A program made the position numbers and the translations under genes. From an uncultured Bacteroidota bacterium (GTDB taxonomy: Bacteria; Bacteroidota; Bacteroidia; Chitinophagales; Chitinophagaceae): a DNA stretch of 7,770 nucleotides. The stretch spans positions 1-7,770 of the forward strand of contig CAILMA010000025.1 of the NCBI GenBank assembly GCA_903835145.1. The letters are read 5' to 3'. Position 1 is the stretch's first letter. Every line of letters starts with the position of its first letter. Of the stretch, positions 6,229 to 7,770 are shown in pieces. Under the pieces are notes generated by a model. The model worked only from the letters and a program-made list of their open reading frames with translations, was not told the origin of the DNA and did no database searches.

Positions 6229-7227
6229 CTATTGCACCGTCATCGATTTGGACATGGACCCGTGCTCGGTCCTCAGTTCATATTTATAGTTACCAGCCGG
6301 GAAACCAAGTGTTTTTATGGTTACTGTATGCTCACCCGCACCCAGGTAACCATTGTCAAAGGTAGCCTGCTGCGCGCCAAATTCGTTATAGAAAATGAAA
6401 CTTGACACCCCGGGGTCGCGAAGCGAAAACAGGATGGTCGTTTGTTCCCCACAGGGATTGGGTTGATTTTGGTAGAGCGCCATTGCTGCCGTACTATCGA
6501 CCGACCCTAATCCCGGACCAGCCTTTATGATTATGTTGAAACCTATATGCCCCGCGCCTTCAACTATGCTGCTCCATTTTCCGTCCACTTTTCGCATGGC
6601 TTTCTGGTCAGGTGGGTTCTTCCTGCCGGGCAATACTTTTACCGGGCACCACGGACCCGTATGCTCTTTGTTGCCATCGGCTGACCAAACCAACCAGTAC
6701 TCGCCGGCACTAAGGATTGGCGCAGGCGAAAAAAACAATTTCGTGTACATTATGGGCCTATTGGTATAAAGAATTGGATTTTTAGCACCGGGCTTCTTCC
6801 CCGCGGGGTCATTAGGCCATACCCTATAGATACCTGTAAACCCAGTAGCAACCATCCGGTTGGTTACTGTGTCGCCCCACAACAAAGTGCCCGTACCGGG
6901 CGGGCCATCCTTATAGATGCTCAGGTACACAGCCGTTATGGGTGATGACGCCCCGGTAGTTATCTGGTAGGCATAAAGAATCACGGTATCAAACCGCCAG
7001 ATGGCACCTGCAGGCACAATTATTGCGTCCGCCATCGCCTTGCCTTCGGTATGCTTCATGTCATAGCCATAGTAGGTACCGCCCGGCTCAAACAAGGCAC
7101 TCGCGGGCGCTCCACCAGCACCTGTATCGGTTACAAATGCGGTATCAGCAAGATACACCCGCTCCTGCCCCCACAAAGCAGGAGGCATACACCCCATAAA
7201 AAAGAAGAAAAACCTTAGAAATCTCAT
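6229..7227 (-). CDS. Secreted beta-rich protein with T9SS type A sorting domain
   Basis: The 332-residue product has a signal peptide (two Arg, an F-rich core, cleavage probably after ALWG at residue 20). Residues about 45-236 form one domain with VPAGAIWRFDTVILYAYQ (71-88), a YLSIYKDGPPGTGTLLWGDT stretch (101-120), TNRMVATGFTGIYRV, NRPIMYTKL and AGEYWLVWSADG. I recognise this pattern from other bacterial secreted proteins of unknown role, probably a beta-sandwich. Residues about 251-332 are the type A sorting domain: LYQNQPNPCGEQTTILFSL, then GAGEHTVTI, FPAGNYKYELRT and a final SMSKSMTV. The protein is therefore expected to be exported by Sec, moved across the outer membrane by the T9SS, and its tail removed. 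No catalytic motif is visible. It is the first gene of a possible two-gene unit with the AhpD-like gene. Confidence 0.9.
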   Translation of the reverse strand: MRFLRFFFFFMGCMPPALWGQERVYLADTAFVTDTGAGGAPASALFEPGGTYYGYDMKHTEGKAMADAIIVPAGAIWRFDTVILYAYQITTGASSPITAVYLSIYKDGPPGTGTLLWGDTVTNRMVATGFTGIYRVWPNDPAGKKPGAKNPILYTNRPIMYTKLFFSPAPILSAGEYWLVWSADGNKEHTGPWCPVKVLPGRKNPPDQKAMRKVDGKWSSIVEGAGHIGFNIIIKAGPGLGSVDSTAAMALYQNQPNPCGEQTTILFSLRDPGVSSFIFYNEFGAQQATFDNGYLGAGEHTVTIKTLGFPAGNYKYELRTEHGSMSKSMTVQ

Positions 7228-7284
7228 CTATAGCACCGAAAACGCAGTTGCATGCCACCAAAACACGGGACGCCATTCGCGGTG

Positions 7285-7292
7285 CAAAGGTA
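7285..7292 (-). promoter_or_regulatory. -7 promoter box for the T9SS type A gene
   Basis: The minus strand reads TACCTTTG, a full match to TAnnTTTG. The predicted transcription start is about 7280, giving a leader of roughly 50 bases before the ATG at 7227. No clear TTG sits at the -33 distance. Confidence 0.5.
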
Positions 7293-7343
7293 AGGAGAGA
7301 ATAAATGGGAGTTAGACGCTTTGGAGATAATAAAAACCGCCCT

Positions 7344-7391
7344 CGACCATCCTAAGCCTTGTACAGCATAGCCTCTGCTTGTGGATGGCCG
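7344..7391. other. Imperfect hairpin in the intergenic region
   Basis: CCATCC (7347-7352) pairs with GGATGG (7383-7388). Inside, AAGC (7354-7357) pairs with GCTT (7377-7380), and outside, CG (7344-7345) pairs with CG (7390-7391) across one mismatch. The loop is 19 bases. Leftward, a short T5 run follows after about eight bases, which is too far for a good terminator. It could be a regulatory site, a small RNA element or the relic of a lost gene end. Confidence 0.3.
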
Positions 7392-7451
7392 TTTGAAAAG
7401 CTACAAAATCAGATAAATAAACCAAAAGAACTCCCCGTGTAAGTTGCAATG

Positions 7452-7481
7452 TTTAAGGTCTGATAACTTTCTATATCTTTA
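7452..7481 (+). promoter_or_regulatory. Weak promoter candidate for the right-edge gene
   Basis: TATCTTTA (7474-7481) is one base from TAnnTTTG and sits in the 11-base string TATATCTTTAA, which also occurs in the promoter at 2386-2396. A TTTA (7452-7455) lies 18 bases upstream, a poor -33 match. The leader would be about 55 bases. Confidence 0.3.
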
Positions 7482-7542
7482 ACTGAAGATATAACAATGT
7501 AGACACTGGACCTGAAAAAGCAAGAGATTAAATTTTATAAAC

Positions 7543-7770
7543 ATGCGCATCAAATATTGTTTGCTACTTTTTCCGCTCATCGCTATGGTACAAAGAGGAT
7601 ATTCTAACGCTATCGATACTTTGAAAACTAAGGATGAAATTATAACCTTCTTGGCTGCGAATTTCGCAGAAACTGGGATAATTTTGGGATGTAAAGTTGA
7701 TTTTATTTCCAGGGCACAAATGCCAAATTGTGAGTCAGATAGTATTTGCAGCAGTAATCTTAGTTTTAAG
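7543..7770 (+). CDS. Exported protein of unknown function, partial (C-terminus cut)
   Basis: The frame is open for 76 codons from the ATG at 7543 to the window edge. The N-terminus has a basic start (MRIK), a hydrophobic core (YCLLLFPLIAMV) and a likely signal peptidase I site after SNA at residue 23, so the protein is predicted to be exported. The visible mature part (IDTLKTKDEIITFLAANFAE...) has cysteines at 50, 63 and 69, which could form disulfides in the periplasm or outside. No family is recognised, and too little is present to assign a role. It is divergent from the T9SS type A gene. Confidence 0.7.
   Translation, partial: MRIKYCLLLFPLIAMVQRGYSNAIDTLKTKDEIITFLAANFAETGIILGCKVDFISRAQMPNCESDSICSSNLSFK

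Larger units (their letters stand above)
7228..7542. other. Divergent intergenic region, 315 bases
   Basis: No gene is supported here. It contains the leftward promoter box at 7285-7292, a hairpin at 7344-7391 and a weak rightward promoter candidate at 7452-7481. The leader of the leftward gene has a perfect six-base inverted repeat, GCACCG (7233-7238) and CGGTGC (7280-7285), enclosing 41 bases, which could fold the 5' end of that mRNA. No tRNA-like or repeat structure was seen. Confidence 0.6.

Overview
The window looks like chromosomal DNA from a Bacteroidota bacterium, most likely in or near the Chitinophagaceae/Sphingobacteriales. Three things support this. Two encoded proteins carry type IX secretion system (T9SS) C-terminal sorting domains, one type B (gliding-motility-associated) and one type A. 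Several genes are preceded by the Bacteroidota -7 promoter box TAnnTTTG. The start codons lack convincing Shine-Dalgarno sequences. No transposase, tRNA, rRNA, CRISPR array or phage gene was seen. Species-level assignment is not possible from the sequence alone.

Layout. Positions 1-2247 (minus) hold most of a large secreted protein: signal peptide, a region resembling a beta-propeller, four Ig-like repeats about 69 residues apart, and a type B sorting domain cut by the window edge. Positions 2248-2414 are a divergent control region with two interleaved promoter candidates and a leader hairpin with a T-tract. Positions 2415-2711 (plus) encode a small, very lysine-rich exported protein with two DGTPDMR repeats, closed by a strong terminator. 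Positions 2865-3419 (plus) encode a lipoprotein, and a second hairpin terminator separates it from a convergent arginase-family gene at 3532-4479 (minus). Positions 4671-5483 (plus) encode a protein tentatively related to lipid A-type acyltransferases. Positions 5586-6176 (minus) encode an AhpD-like peroxidase, and 6229-7227 (minus) a secreted beta-rich protein with a type A sorting domain. These two may share a transcript. Positions 7228-7542 are non-coding, with one promoter in each direction and a hairpin. A plus-strand exported protein starts at 7543 and runs off the right edge.

How the genes relate. They do not form one obvious pathway or defence system; the region reads as housekeeping and cell-envelope genes in single-gene units. 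Five of the eight products carry export signals (two T9SS cargos, one lipoprotein, two other signal-peptide proteins). The points most worth a second look are the arginase-family enzyme, which keeps all metal ligands but differs at two substrate-recognition positions; the lysine-rich repeat protein, whose repeats are conserved in protein but diverged in synonymous codons; the very short or absent leaders of two genes; and the possible attenuator in the leader of the large T9SS gene. I found nothing I can call a new system with confidence.
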